Assembly: GCF_009183365.2 (NCBI RefSeq)
Contig: NZ_CP068230.1
Coordinates: 3,439,001-3,503,000 of the forward strand
Source of the DNA: Shewanella algae
GTDB lineage: Bacteria > Pseudomonadota > Gammaproteobacteria > Enterobacterales > Shewanellaceae
Direction: 5' to 3'
DNA length: 64,000 nt
In this document: piece after piece, positions 9,300-17,880 of the stretch
Layout of the letters: the number at the start of each line of letters is the position of its first letter
Position numbering within the stretch: the first letter of the stretch is position 1
The notes under the pieces: generated by a model
Seen by the model: only the letters and a program-made list of their open reading frames with translations
What the model was told of the DNA's origin: nothing
Database searches by the model: none
Translations under genes and position numbers: made by a program

Positions 9300-9707
9300 A
9301 TGAAGCTGGATCCCAAAGAGAAATTGTTAGCCGGCAGAGTGCAACAGATATTGGGCCGAGTGCTGACCCGCGCCGATTGGCAACTGGCATTAACGCAGGA
9401 CTTTCATCCGGAGTATCGTCAGTGGGTGGATGGTAAGGAGCTGGATTACCGGGCCTTTTGTGCTCACATTCACTGGCTCAGAAGCCAGGTAAAAATTAGC
9501 GAGATCGGCTTTGAGCAGCTTATTTGTCAGCAGCAAAAGGTGTTTTCCTGTCATAGAGTGGCGGGAGAGAAAGCCGATGGCAGCCGATTCAGCATCAGAG
9601 TATTCGCCCTATTTCAATTCGAGGCCGAACGTATTATCCGCACCGACGAGATGAGTTGTGTGTTAATCGGCGATGATAGCGCCAAGCGACTGGCGCAGAG
9701 CTACTGA
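9300..9707 (+). CDS. NTF2/SnoaL-like small protein
   Basis: A 135-aa soluble protein with a good ribosome-binding site (AAGGAG 8 bases before the ATG). The pattern of an N-terminal helix, a mid region with WVDGKELDYRAFCAHIHWL, then beta strands ending in FSIRVFALFQFEAERIIRTDEM resembles NTF2-like (SnoaL) cone-fold proteins, many of which are of unknown function. It has no signal peptide. It converges on the minus-strand AraC-type regulator, whose stop codon overlaps its 3' end (9701-9707). I assign no reaction. Confidence 0.75.
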   Translation: MKLDPKEKLLAGRVQQILGRVLTRADWQLALTQDFHPEYRQWVDGKELDYRAFCAHIHWLRSQVKISEIGFEQLICQQQKVFSCHRVAGEKADGSRFSIRVFALFQFEAERIIRTDEMSCVLIGDDSAKRLAQSY

Positions 9708-10423
9708 GGATATGACTGGCGCCGGAAGAAATTGTGATAAGCCGCCGAAAACGCACTGAGATTCTGATAGCCAAGCTCCAAAGCCACCTGTGTCATCGGC
9801 TGCCCTTGCCGCAGTCGGCGCTGGGCTTCGAGCATAAGGCTACGACGGCGCCAGTCCTTAAAGCTCACCCCCAGGCACACACGGAACAAGCGATTCAGCG
9901 TCCGCTCGGAAGCGCCGCAGTGCTTGGCAAAATCCTCTAGACGCAGCTTAAGATTGGGTGAACGCTGCATGGTTTCGATAACTGGCAATAGCCTGGGGTC
10001 CAGACTCTGGTAAAGCGGCTCGAGCCGGCCTTGAGGCTGAAGCTGACACAGATTATCCTGCAGCACTTCAAGATAGGCGGCCTCCTTGTCTTCAGTGACA
10101 GTTTCCAGTCTTTGCAGCAGCGCCGACCACAGTGGACTGACGCTCATGGGCGCAGGTCCTTGATGCAATCCATGAGACTGCCAATGCTGCGGCAATACCT
10201 CGGGCCGCAAATAGAATAAACTGCAGCGTGTATGTTTCAGCAATCTATGAGCATGCTCGCACCCGGGCGGCAGGTGCAGGAGTTGACCGCTGAGCAGCAA
10301 GGACTCGGCTTGGCCACTCTCCAGCAAAACCGCGCCATGATGCAGATAGATAAGCTGACCGATATCGTGGCTATGGCACCCTGTGGCGTCGCTTTCACTG
10401 TAGTGTCTCAATAAATGCCGCAT
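9701..10423 (-). CDS. AraC family transcriptional regulator
   Basis: A 240-aa regulator with an N-terminal cupin-like sensing half (HDIGQLIYLHHGAVLL, LLHLPPGCEHAHRL) and a C-terminal AraC double helix-turn-helix: first HTH in LRLEDFAKHCGASERTLNRL, second in MTQVALELGYQNLSAFSAAY. The start at 10423 follows AGGGAAAGCG at suitable spacing. It is divergent from the large decarboxylase-like/FAD oxidoreductase gene with only ~230 bp between, so that gene is its most likely target (inference). The ligand is unknown. Confidence 0.9.
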   Translation of the reverse strand: MRHLLRHYSESDATGCHSHDIGQLIYLHHGAVLLESGQAESLLLSGQLLHLPPGCEHAHRLLKHTRCSLFYLRPEVLPQHWQSHGLHQGPAPMSVSPLWSALLQRLETVTEDKEAAYLEVLQDNLCQLQPQGRLEPLYQSLDPRLLPVIETMQRSPNLKLRLEDFAKHCGASERTLNRLFRVCLGVSFKDWRRRSLMLEAQRRLRQGQPMTQVALELGYQNLSAFSAAYHNFFRRQSYPQ

Positions 10424-10608
10424 CGCTTTCCCTTATCTCCTTGCCTTGACACAATCTTCCGGCTCATGCCCGGAACGCAAGCATAGCGGCGACGTCCCCT
10501 TTCGCTCAAGCGAGCTTGGTTCAAGGTTCCCACAAAGAGCAAACCACAGGCAACAGGACTGCAATTGTAAGATGCCTGAATATACGCTAGGTTTATTCAG
10601 TTAATTCA

Positions 10609-10624
10609 GCCAGATAAATCTGGC
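10609..10624. promoter_or_regulatory. Inverted repeat in the divergent araC-type/oxidoreductase promoter region
   Basis: GCCAGATAAATCTGGC is a 7+7 bp dyad around two bases, 28 bp upstream of the chosen oxidoreductase start. It may be an operator, though AraC proteins usually prefer direct repeats, or a 5'-UTR hairpin. No clear sigma70 hexamers were found nearby. Confidence 0.35.
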
Positions 10625-10651
10625 AAACGTCAGTACACAAGGATGGTCGCC

Positions 10652-13600
10652 ATGAACGAACAACGCCCCGACTTTATCTACCCTCCCGGCTCAGTGCTTA
10701 TGCACTCTCCTCTGGTGTTAACCCAGGCCGATATGTACGGCTTTTTCCTCAAGGGCAAGCTTGCCAATTTACAACAGAGTGTCGATCAAACCCTGAACCG
10801 GGTCGCCAACAACAAGATGCATTTCAAGGTGTTGTCTCCTTATGTACTGACAACTTTCACTCAAATCGCCAAGGCTTATTCCAGTGTCGAGGTGGATCGC
10901 AACAAGGGTTGGATTCAGGAAACCGATATCATCACCTGGGTGATGGTGGGCAAACAGGCCGGTGCGGATTCCGGCGAAATCAGCGAAATTCTGTTTCAGC
11001 CGCTGCATATCTGGGTCAATGATGCGATGGCATTGATCAATGGCCGCGAGCTGTTTGGTTATCCCAAATACGCCTGCGAATACCGGATGCCTGGCGTAGA
11101 TGAGCCGCTGACCGAACTGTCGTTGTCGGCCAAGAGTTTTCAAAAATTTTCCCCGGATGCCGAACTGGCAATGGCACCACTGCTCCAGGTTAAGTGTAGA
11201 CCGCAGCAGGAGAATGCCCTCTCTCCACTCGAAGCCATAGGCCAAACCTGGGACTTTATTCAGGCCCAAAGCGACTTTATTCCCGATCTGGATGCTCTTG
11301 GAGCCGAGCAGGTATTCGAACTGCTGTTCAAACCGGCGGTGGAGCAAGTTTTCCTGAAGCAGTTCCCCGACGCTTCCGGTACCAAGGCGGTATATCAGGC
11401 GCTGCTGCAGGCGCCGGCCAGAGTCAACAAGGTGCATCATCTGTCGCTGCTGGATAACTCCCTGGTGGCCACCGTCTTTGCCAACGACAGCTTCCCGCTG
11501 GCCGACACCCTGGGGGTACAACTCGGCGAGCAGCAGGTGTTGCTGCCCTACCATGTGAATTTTGACTTTGAGGTGCCGCCGGGCGAAGTGTTGGTGGACA
11601 ACTCTGTGGTCAAAAAAGAGAAAATTGCCATTCTCGGTGGAGGCGTTGCCGCCATTACCGCGGCTATGTGCCTGACCGAACAACCCGGCTGGCAAAACCG
11701 GTACCAGATAGATATCTATCAACAGGGCTGGCGCATTGGTGGCAAGGGAGCCTCCGGGCGCAATGCCGCCATGGGGGATCGTATCGAAGAGCATGGGCTG
11801 CATATTTGGTTTGGTTTCTACCAAAATGCCGCCGCCCTGATGCGCAAAGCCTATGAAGAACTGGGGCGAGCGGATGACGCGCCGCTGGCCAGCTTTGTCG
11901 AAGCGTTCAAGCCCCATAACTTTATTGTGCTGCAGGAGCAGATAGATGGCCGCAGCCTGAGCTGGCCCATAGAGTTCCCGCCTATGCCGGGGATCCCGGG
12001 CGACAGTACAGAAACCCTGACGCTGTGGAAATTGGTCAAGGCGGCCTTCTACTGGATCCGTCAATGGTTAAAACAGATGGATGAAGTCGATGAGGCCGTG
12101 GCCAAGGATAGCCCCAGAGACTGGTTCTCCCGCGACTGGTTTGAACGTCTGAACGATCGCATCGAAGAGGCGCTGGATGACGCCAAAGATAGCCTGGAAA
12201 CCCTGGGGGACAAGCTGGAGTGCCGCTTCAACCAGCTGATATGCCAGGAGTGTGACGATCACCACCACGACACTGTCGAGGACGATGGCCTAATCGAGAG
12301 TGCCGTCGATATACTGCATCGGCGTCTCAACCGCCGCTTTGGCGATCACTTGAGTGGCAATGACGAGCTCAGGCGCCTCTACATAGGTGCCGACCTCGGT
12401 CTGACCATACTCAAGGGGATGTTTGTCGATGGGGTATTCAAGGGCGGATTCGATGTTATCAACGGCTATGACTACCGCGAATGGCTGCGTCGCCATGGCG
12501 CCAGCGAGCGCTACACTGTCGATTCAGCACCGGTCAGGGGCTTCTACGATCTGGTGTTTGCCTACGAGCAGGGCGATTTCTCCCGCCCCAATGTGGAAGC
12601 CGGCACCATAATCCGCTCCATGTTGCGAATAGCCCTCTGCTACCAAGGGGGCGTGATGTGGAAAATGCAGGCCGGCATGGGCGACACAGTATTCACCCCC
12701 TACTATGAAGTGTTGAAACGCCGCGGAGTGAATTTTCACTTCTTCCATCAGGTACAACAGCTGCATTGTCAGGGGCAATCCGTCAGCAGCATAGAGATAG
12801 TGGAGCAGGCCAGCCTCAAACCCGGACTCAGCGAGTATCAACCGCTGGTGGATGTCAAAGGACTCGGCTGCTGGCCAAGCGAGCCTCTGCTATCACAACT
12901 GGATGAAACTCAAGCCAGATTAATTGCCGAAAACCGGGTCAATCTGGAACACTTCTGGAGTGATTGGCCGCAGCTGTACCAGCAAGAAACCGGCCACGTT
13001 CTGCCGGTGAAACAGCTGCGTAAGGGGATTGATTTTGACAAGGTGATCTTCGGTCTATCCATAGGAGCCGTTCCTCATGTGGCTAAAGAGGTGATGACCC
13101 AAAGTCCGGCGCTATCTCAAGCTGTGGCCAAGGTGCAAACCGTGGCGACCCAGGCCTATCAGTTGTGGCTCAACACAGATCTCAACGGCCTTGGCTGGCA
13201 ACTTTTTCCGACTTCCGGCGAAGAGCCTGTGCTGTCGGCCTTCAGCGAGCCCTATGACACCTGGGCCAGTATGGATCAATTGATTGACAAAGAAAGCTGG
13301 CCGATAGGCAGCGTCAAAAATGCCAGTTACTTCTGCTCGGCGCTGCCGGTTGCCGAATATCCACCCAGAGAGCAGAGTGACTTTAACCAGCAAATGAATG
13401 CCGTGGCCAAGTCCGGGGCTCTGGGGCAACTCGAGCATCAAATAGGCAATCTCTGGCCGGAAGCCAAAAATGGCTTTGTCTGGGATTGGCTGCACGACCC
13501 GGAGGAACGTCAAGGACAACAGCGCTTTGACAGCCAATACTGGCGTGCCAATGTCGACCCGTCCGAGCGGTATGTGTTGTCGGTGAAAGATAGCTCGCGT

Positions 13601-13771
13601 TTTCGCATCACCACAGACGGTACTGGGCTGGATAACCTCTATGTCACCGGCGATTGGATAAAAACAGGGCTGAATGTGGGCTGCGTCGAAGCCGCAACCA
13701 TGGCGGGTATGCACACCTCCAAGGCCATCAGTGGCTATCCGCGCCATATCAAGGGTGAGGAAGACTTCTGA
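10652..13771 (+). CDS. Fusion of acetoacetate-decarboxylase-like domain and FAD/NAD(P)-binding oxidoreductase
   Basis: A 1039-aa protein with two parts. Residues ~1-305 resemble the acetoacetate decarboxylase fold, and the region GRELFGYPKYACEY matches the part of that family that carries the Schiff-base lysine. Residues ~325-1039 are an amine-oxidase/phytoene-desaturase-like flavoprotein: a dinucleotide-binding motif KIAILGGGVAAITAAMCL, then GGKGASGRNAAMGDRIEEHG, and a C-terminal FAD-closing motif LYVTGDWIKTGLNVGCVEAA. AAGGA lies before the ATG at 10652, which I prefer to the ATG at 10643. No signal peptide or obvious membrane span is seen. The divergent AraC-type regulator is the likely controller. 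Substrate and reaction are unknown; oxidation coupled to decarboxylation of a keto acid or lipid-like substrate is only a suggestion. Confidence 0.85.
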   Translation: MNEQRPDFIYPPGSVLMHSPLVLTQADMYGFFLKGKLANLQQSVDQTLNRVANNKMHFKVLSPYVLTTFTQIAKAYSSVEVDRNKGWIQETDIITWVMVGKQAGADSGEISEILFQPLHIWVNDAMALINGRELFGYPKYACEYRMPGVDEPLTELSLSAKSFQKFSPDAELAMAPLLQVKCRPQQENALSPLEAIGQTWDFIQAQSDFIPDLDALGAEQVFELLFKPAVEQVFLKQFPDASGTKAVYQALLQAPARVNKVHHLSLLDNSLVATVFANDSFPLADTLGVQLGEQQVLLPYHVNFDFEVPPGEVLVDNSVVKKEKIAILGGGVAAITAAMCLTEQPGWQNRYQIDIYQQGWRIGGKGASGRNAAMGDRIEEHGLHIWFGFYQNAAALMRKAYEELGRADDAPLASFVEAFKPHNFIVLQEQIDGRSLSWPIEFPPMPGIPGDSTETLTLWKLVKAAFYWIRQWLKQMDEVDEAVAKDSPRDWFSRDWFERLNDRIEEALDDAKDSLETLGDKLECRFNQLICQECDDHHHDTVEDDGLIESAVDILHRRLNRRFGDHLSGNDELRRLYIGADLGLTILKGMFVDGVFKGGFDVINGYDYREWLRRHGASERYTVDSAPVRGFYDLVFAYEQGDFSRPNVEAGTIIRSMLRIALCYQGGVMWKMQAGMGDTVFTPYYEVLKRRGVNFHFFHQVQQLHCQGQSVSSIEIVEQASLKPGLSEYQPLVDVKGLGCWPSEPLLSQLDETQARLIAENRVNLEHFWSDWPQLYQQETGHVLPVKQLRKGIDFDKVIFGLSIGAVPHVAKEVMTQSPALSQAVAKVQTVATQAYQLWLNTDLNGLGWQLFPTSGEEPVLSAFSEPYDTWASMDQLIDKESWPIGSVKNASYFCSALPVAEYPPREQSDFNQQMNAVAKSGALGQLEHQIGNLWPEAKNGFVWDWLHDPEERQGQQRFDSQYWRANVDPSERYVLSVKDSSRFRITTDGTGLDNLYVTGDWIKTGLNVGCVEAATMAGMHTSKAISGYPRHIKGEEDF

Positions 13772-13876
13772 TAGGCATCCAGGCGAGATTTAGCCTGTTC
13801 GACTCAGCTTTGGACTTGCTCTGGACTAAGCTCCTGACTTAGCCCAGGAATTAGTCCCGAAATTAGCCCCGTGAGT

Positions 13877-15544
13877 TTAGCGGGGCAGGCCTTCGGCTGC
13901 TGCAAGTTGTCTGGCGTGCAGCTCACGGCGACGCAGACTCTTGCACTGATACAAGTCTTTGTCGACGGCGCGGACCCAATCCTGGATCTTTTCTTTATCT
14001 GTACTGGTGGCAGAGCCATGATTGACACAGAGCTCGGCAAAACCTTCACTGGCAATACGCTGCTCCAGCCTCGGCAGTAAGTTCTGCAGTTGCTGCGCCT
14101 CGGCTTCCGGCAACAGCAAAGCAAAGTCATCGCCACCGATACGAAAAGGCTTTAACTTGGCCACAGACCAGCTCTTTAGCTCTTCGGCTATCGCCAGCAG
14201 CAATCTGTCCCCTTCCCCATGCCCCAGGGTGTCATTGACCCGTTTCAGCCCCTCAATATCCAGCAATACCAACATATATCCCGGCTTGGGCATGCCACTA
14301 CTCAGGCAAGTATCCGCCAGACTCTCATCATAGGCCAAGCGGTTGGCAAGACCTGTGAGGCTATCACTGCGGGCTCGCTCCCAAGCGATGCCCAACTTGC
14401 GGATATACTCCTGGCGCTCTTCCGACAAGAGTTTGAGCTTGCTTGCCAACGCCAAGGACAGCAGCAGAGCATCGGCAGTGCCGCCCAGCAGAGTCGCCAG
14501 CTCGGCATACTCAAAGAAGTCCGGGGTGATACCCATGTTACCGGGCAATATGATGATTGCCGGCAATAGCAAACAGCTGAAAGCCATGATGAAATAGCGT
14601 GCCGGCGAGAAGCCTTTCATCAGACAGACATTACCGCAAACTATCGCCAGTCCAATCCAGAGCATGATAAGCACGGAAGCAATAATCGCCGTGTAGGACA
14701 AAAGCCAGATACTGGTAGGCAGAGCCAGCACACAGGCCCACAGTAAGATGCGGCTGAGACGCCAAAGCTTGGGCGAATAGAGAGAAAGCTGCAAAAAATT
14801 GTTATAGAACAATATGTTCAATATTGGCAGGCTGATAAAGAACAGGTGGTGCAACTCGAGTTGCCGAAACTGAAACAGGTGCACAGGCAAGTGGAAGGTC
14901 AAGGCCCAGCCGCAGAAGTAGGCCAGCACATAAAGACCGTACCAAAAAAACGCCTTGTCACGGGTGGTAAAGAAGATGAACAGGTTATAGCAGGCGATAA
15001 AAATCAAGCCCCCGAGGCATAGCACCACGGCGGTGGCATGCCTGTCGGCACTGAGCCTGTGTTCCCTTTCCGGTGCCAGACGGATCTCGGGTGCCGATGA
15101 GTAGTAACGGCTCTCGACCTTGACCACCAACCAATAGTCTATCCCTGGCTTGATGGTGAACCGCCTGCCGTAATCAAACAGATACTGATAGTCGGCATCA
15201 TAGCCAGAGTGGGCTTGTTGCATGCTGCCATCCTGCCCAAGCAGCAGAAGGTCGATGGATTCTATGATGGAATTGCGTACGTCTATGACCCAAGTCTGTT
15301 CACGACTGGCCACCCGCAAAGGGTTCACCATCCAGTAACTGCCACCACTCAAACTCAGGCTGGTTTCCTGTTGCGCTCGGATCCAGGCAGGTACCCCCTC
15401 GAATGAGGTCGGAGCCAGCTGTTGTGGCTCAGCCTTAAGAATGTAGCTGTTGTCGAGCACCTGAGCGGCCCAGGCACCAACACTGAATTGGAACAGAACA
15501 AACGCAAGCAGTAGCCTGAAAAGGTAACCTGGGTGTTTATCCAT
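13877..15544 (-). CDS. Membrane diguanylate cyclase (7TMR-DISM sensor plus GGDEF)
   Basis: Predicted to make c-di-GMP in response to an extracytoplasmic signal. From the ATG at 15544 (555 aa) it has a signal sequence (FRLLLAFVLFQFSVGAWA), a periplasmic 7TMR-DISMED2-like beta domain (~25-175), seven membrane helices (~185-380), a short coiled coil, and a GGDEF domain (~395-555). The catalytic motif reads GGDDF rather than GGDEF/GGEEF, and the position of the inhibitory RxxD site, five residues earlier, reads VAKL, so product feedback inhibition is not expected. The frame extends 50 codons further upstream, but that part lacks a plausible start context. It is monocistronic. Confidence 0.88.
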   Translation of the reverse strand: MDKHPGYLFRLLLAFVLFQFSVGAWAAQVLDNSYILKAEPQQLAPTSFEGVPAWIRAQQETSLSLSGGSYWMVNPLRVASREQTWVIDVRNSIIESIDLLLLGQDGSMQQAHSGYDADYQYLFDYGRRFTIKPGIDYWLVVKVESRYYSSAPEIRLAPEREHRLSADRHATAVVLCLGGLIFIACYNLFIFFTTRDKAFFWYGLYVLAYFCGWALTFHLPVHLFQFRQLELHHLFFISLPILNILFYNNFLQLSLYSPKLWRLSRILLWACVLALPTSIWLLSYTAIIASVLIMLWIGLAIVCGNVCLMKGFSPARYFIMAFSCLLLPAIIILPGNMGITPDFFEYAELATLLGGTADALLLSLALASKLKLLSEERQEYIRKLGIAWERARSDSLTGLANRLAYDESLADTCLSSGMPKPGYMLVLLDIEGLKRVNDTLGHGEGDRLLLAIAEELKSWSVAKLKPFRIGGDDFALLLPEAEAQQLQNLLPRLEQRIASEGFAELCVNHGSATSTDKEKIQDWVRAVDKDLYQCKSLRRRELHARQLAAAEGLPR

Positions 15545-15772
15545 ATTGAAGGGCGAACGTTTGTCTGTCGGCAAATCGATTTCCGTCCAAGACCATGGCC
15601 GTATCCTTATCCCTGAGCACAAAAACGCCCAAGGCACTGAATCTATTTTTATTGTTGGTGATTTAACTCTATTTCGGCTAATGGCATTTTGCAATCTGGC
15701 TCACGGCATTCGTGACAAAATTCTGTCAGGAAACGCAAGTTTGCCACGAGCTGATGACAAAAAAGTGTAAAT

Positions 15773-16288
15773 TCAGTCGATTCTGACCCTATCCCCCACC
15801 AACTTGAGCATTTCTGTAGCGACATCCACTTGAGCGGCCAATACTAAAAAGTACCACCCCACGGTATTGCCTGTGCCCCTGATACTCAGATAATTACCCC
15901 AAAACTGCATCCCGGACTTGAGCAAGTTGTCACGACTGGCACGATTCTCTTCTCTAACTGTAGCAAACAATAGCCGAATCCCCATTTCCCGGGCGATTTG
16001 GATCCGCTTTCGCGTCAAGGCCGCCGCAATCCCCCGCCGCCTGTACTCAGGATGCACCATTAAATACCCAAGCTCGGCGATATCTCCTCGCCCGGCCTTA
16101 ATCACAGCGCAGCCCACCAGCTCCCCGGCCCCGTTTTGCGCCACTATCACGGCACGGGAGGCCATAAAGGCCTGGTGATTCAAGGGGTGAGCATTATCAT
16201 CGCGGCTGTCCACCAAAGCGCAAGCGGCAGCAATCAAGTCAGGGCTTTGGGCCAGGGAAACCGTGATTTCCTGGGTAGGATTAGGCAT
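15773..16288 (-). CDS. GNAT family N-acetyltransferase
   Basis: A 171-aa acetyltransferase. Motif A is clear (LGYLMVHPEYRRRGIAAALT, acetyl-CoA loop RRRGIA), followed by RLLFATVREENRASRDNLLKSGM. The start has a strong ribosome-binding site (AAAGGAG, 3-4 bases before the ATG). It is the third GNAT gene within 9 kb; the three are not close paralogues. The substrate is unknown. Confidence 0.88.
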   Translation of the reverse strand: MPNPTQEITVSLAQSPDLIAAACALVDSRDDNAHPLNHQAFMASRAVIVAQNGAGELVGCAVIKAGRGDIAELGYLMVHPEYRRRGIAAALTRKRIQIAREMGIRLLFATVREENRASRDNLLKSGMQFWGNYLSIRGTGNTVGWYFLVLAAQVDVATEMLKLVGDRVRID

Positions 16289-16413
16289 AGATACTCCTTT
16301 GGTGACTATACTTGGCGGATATGTGAGCTATTGAAGGGGACATCCCCCATAAAACTTAACCTCGGATTAACCAGATTAACGTATGGCCACAGGTAAAAGC
16401 CGCAATTAGTTCG

Positions 16414-16676
16414 GGAAGGTGCGAATAAGTCCTCGTGGCACTCTGGCTTACACAGCAATTGGCGTTCAAGGCATCTGACTGAAGGCATGCCGGGGCCTGT
16501 CGAAGTCGGATAACGCCGAAAGCCGGTTGCTGTGTAAGCCCCGAAGGGCGTGGCTTATAGGCCAGTCTGCTGTGTTGTGCTTCTTGCAAAGGACTGAGCC
16601 ATTTACTGCGAACCACGCCTTGCATCCTGGCCTGTAAGCCGACGCAGAGCACACATGGGACCTGTTCGCACCTTCC
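16414..16676. mobile_element. MITE-like element, copy 2 (263 bp)
   Basis: Second copy of the element at 8260-8523, in the same orientation. The terminal inverted repeats are GGAAGGTGCGAATAAGTCC and GGACCTGTTCGCACCTTCC (17 of 19 positions complementary). The interior has no credible gene: the frames that cross it shift between the two copies and are shadows. It sits between the acetyltransferase at 15773 and the DUF4382 lipoprotein gene and disrupts neither. Confidence 0.78.
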
Positions 16677-16787
16677 TTATGTTAGCCCCATTGAGGGAGT
16701 TTGTGGCAGACAACAAACATAATTCTCTGAGTAACCCCCGGTAATCGGGTAGCTGTCACGCTCCGGGAAACAACAAGAGGAACCAAG

Positions 16788-17771
16788 ATGAAAAATCGTA
16801 TCTCGACTATTGCACTGCTTTGCGGCTCAGGCCTATTTCTGACGGCCTGTGGTGGTAGTGACAATGACACCCCGCCGACACCGACGCCTGATACCGCCAA
16901 AGTCAGCTTTGCCGTGTCTGATGCCCCGGTCGACAGCGCCGAAAAAGTGGTAGTGGCATTTGACAAAATTGAGCTGGTAAGGGCGGGACAGGATAACATC
17001 ATCCTCGAGGTCTCCGGACCTAACGGCGAGGACTACCGCCAACTGGATCTGCTGGAATATCAAGGCAGCGACAGCGCCCTCATCCTCAGCGATGCCGAGT
17101 TGGAAGTAGGCACTTATTCAGAACTCATCCTGCATGTATTGGATGAATCGGTCGGTTCAGATCTCAGCTATGTGATCGACGAAACCGGTCAAGTGCCACT
17201 CAAACAACCCAGTAATAAACTGCGTTTGGGCAGCTTTGAGGTTGGCAGCGCCGGCGTTCAGCGTTTTACCATAGAGTTTGACCTGCGCCGTAGTCTGGTG
17301 GAGAACCAAAATGGCCAGCGTTACAACCTCAAGCCTCATGGCGTGACTATAGTCGACAACGCGACTGTGGCTTCATTGTCCGGCCAAGTGGATATCAACC
17401 TGTTCAACGCAGGTGAATGTGCTGCCGATAGCGGTAACTTTGTCTACCTCTATCCCGGCCACGATCTGGACCCAACACTGCTGACCGACAACCTGGATCC
17501 GGATGTCAATCAGAATGCCGTACCAGAAGGTGCCGTAGTGCCTTACAACTCGGTCGAAGTAGAGTATGAAGTGGGTAACTTCGGCAAATACGCCTTTGGC
17601 TTTATTCCCGCCGGGGATTATACAGTAGCCTTCAGCTGCAGCGCGGAAAATGACGATCCAGAGCAATATGATGGTCTTATCATTCCCAACCCTGCCCCTC
17701 AGTTGCATCAGGTCACCCTGAGCAACCAAACCGACACTGTGCAAGATTTCAATGCCGTTGTTGCCCAGTAA
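16788..17771 (+). CDS. DUF4382 domain lipoprotein
   Basis: A 327-aa exported lipoprotein. The signal peptide ends in the lipobox LTAC (Cys ~21), followed by a Gly/Ser/Asp and Thr/Pro-rich tether. Residues ~35-185 match the DUF4382 pattern (VSFAVSDAPVDSAEKVVVAFDKIEL), a beta-sandwich domain of unknown function found in outer-membrane or surface lipoproteins. The C-terminal half contains a region like carboxypeptidase regulatory or Ig-like folds (VEVEYEVGNFGKYAFGFIPAGDYTVAFSC in outline). The ribosome-binding site AAGAGGA precedes the ATG, and a clear terminator follows. No function is known. Confidence 0.85.
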   Translation: MKNRISTIALLCGSGLFLTACGGSDNDTPPTPTPDTAKVSFAVSDAPVDSAEKVVVAFDKIELVRAGQDNIILEVSGPNGEDYRQLDLLEYQGSDSALILSDAELEVGTYSELILHVLDESVGSDLSYVIDETGQVPLKQPSNKLRLGSFEVGSAGVQRFTIEFDLRRSLVENQNGQRYNLKPHGVTIVDNATVASLSGQVDINLFNAGECAADSGNFVYLYPGHDLDPTLLTDNLDPDVNQNAVPEGAVVPYNSVEVEYEVGNFGKYAFGFIPAGDYTVAFSCSAENDDPEQYDGLIIPNPAPQLHQVTLSNQTDTVQDFNAVVAQ

Positions 17772-17788
17772 ATTTCAAAGCCTTTTGT

Positions 17789-17818
17789 GAAAGGGAGCCT
17801 GTGCTCCCTTTTCTTTTG
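17789..17818 (+). terminator. Intrinsic terminator of the DUF4382 gene
   Basis: The stem AAAGGGAGC/GCTCCCTTT with a CTGT loop is followed by TCTTTT. Confidence 0.8.
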
Positions 17819-17880
17819 ACTGTCTTCTATTGAGCCCACTTTGCAGAAGTGGTCAATGCTGTCACGTAAAAAGCTAACGA

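Noticed and set aside
9088..9303. 71-codon plus frame upstream of the NTF2-like gene
   Set aside because: Low-complexity His/Arg/Ser-rich translation, no ribosome-binding site, and it overlaps the next start.
10769..12064. 431-codon minus-strand frame opposite the fusion oxidoreductase
   Set aside because: The plus strand carries conserved catalytic and FAD-binding motifs; the minus frame is a shadow.
16356..16654. Minus-strand frames inside MITE copy 2
   Set aside because: They are not conserved in frame between the two copies; the element is better explained as non-coding.
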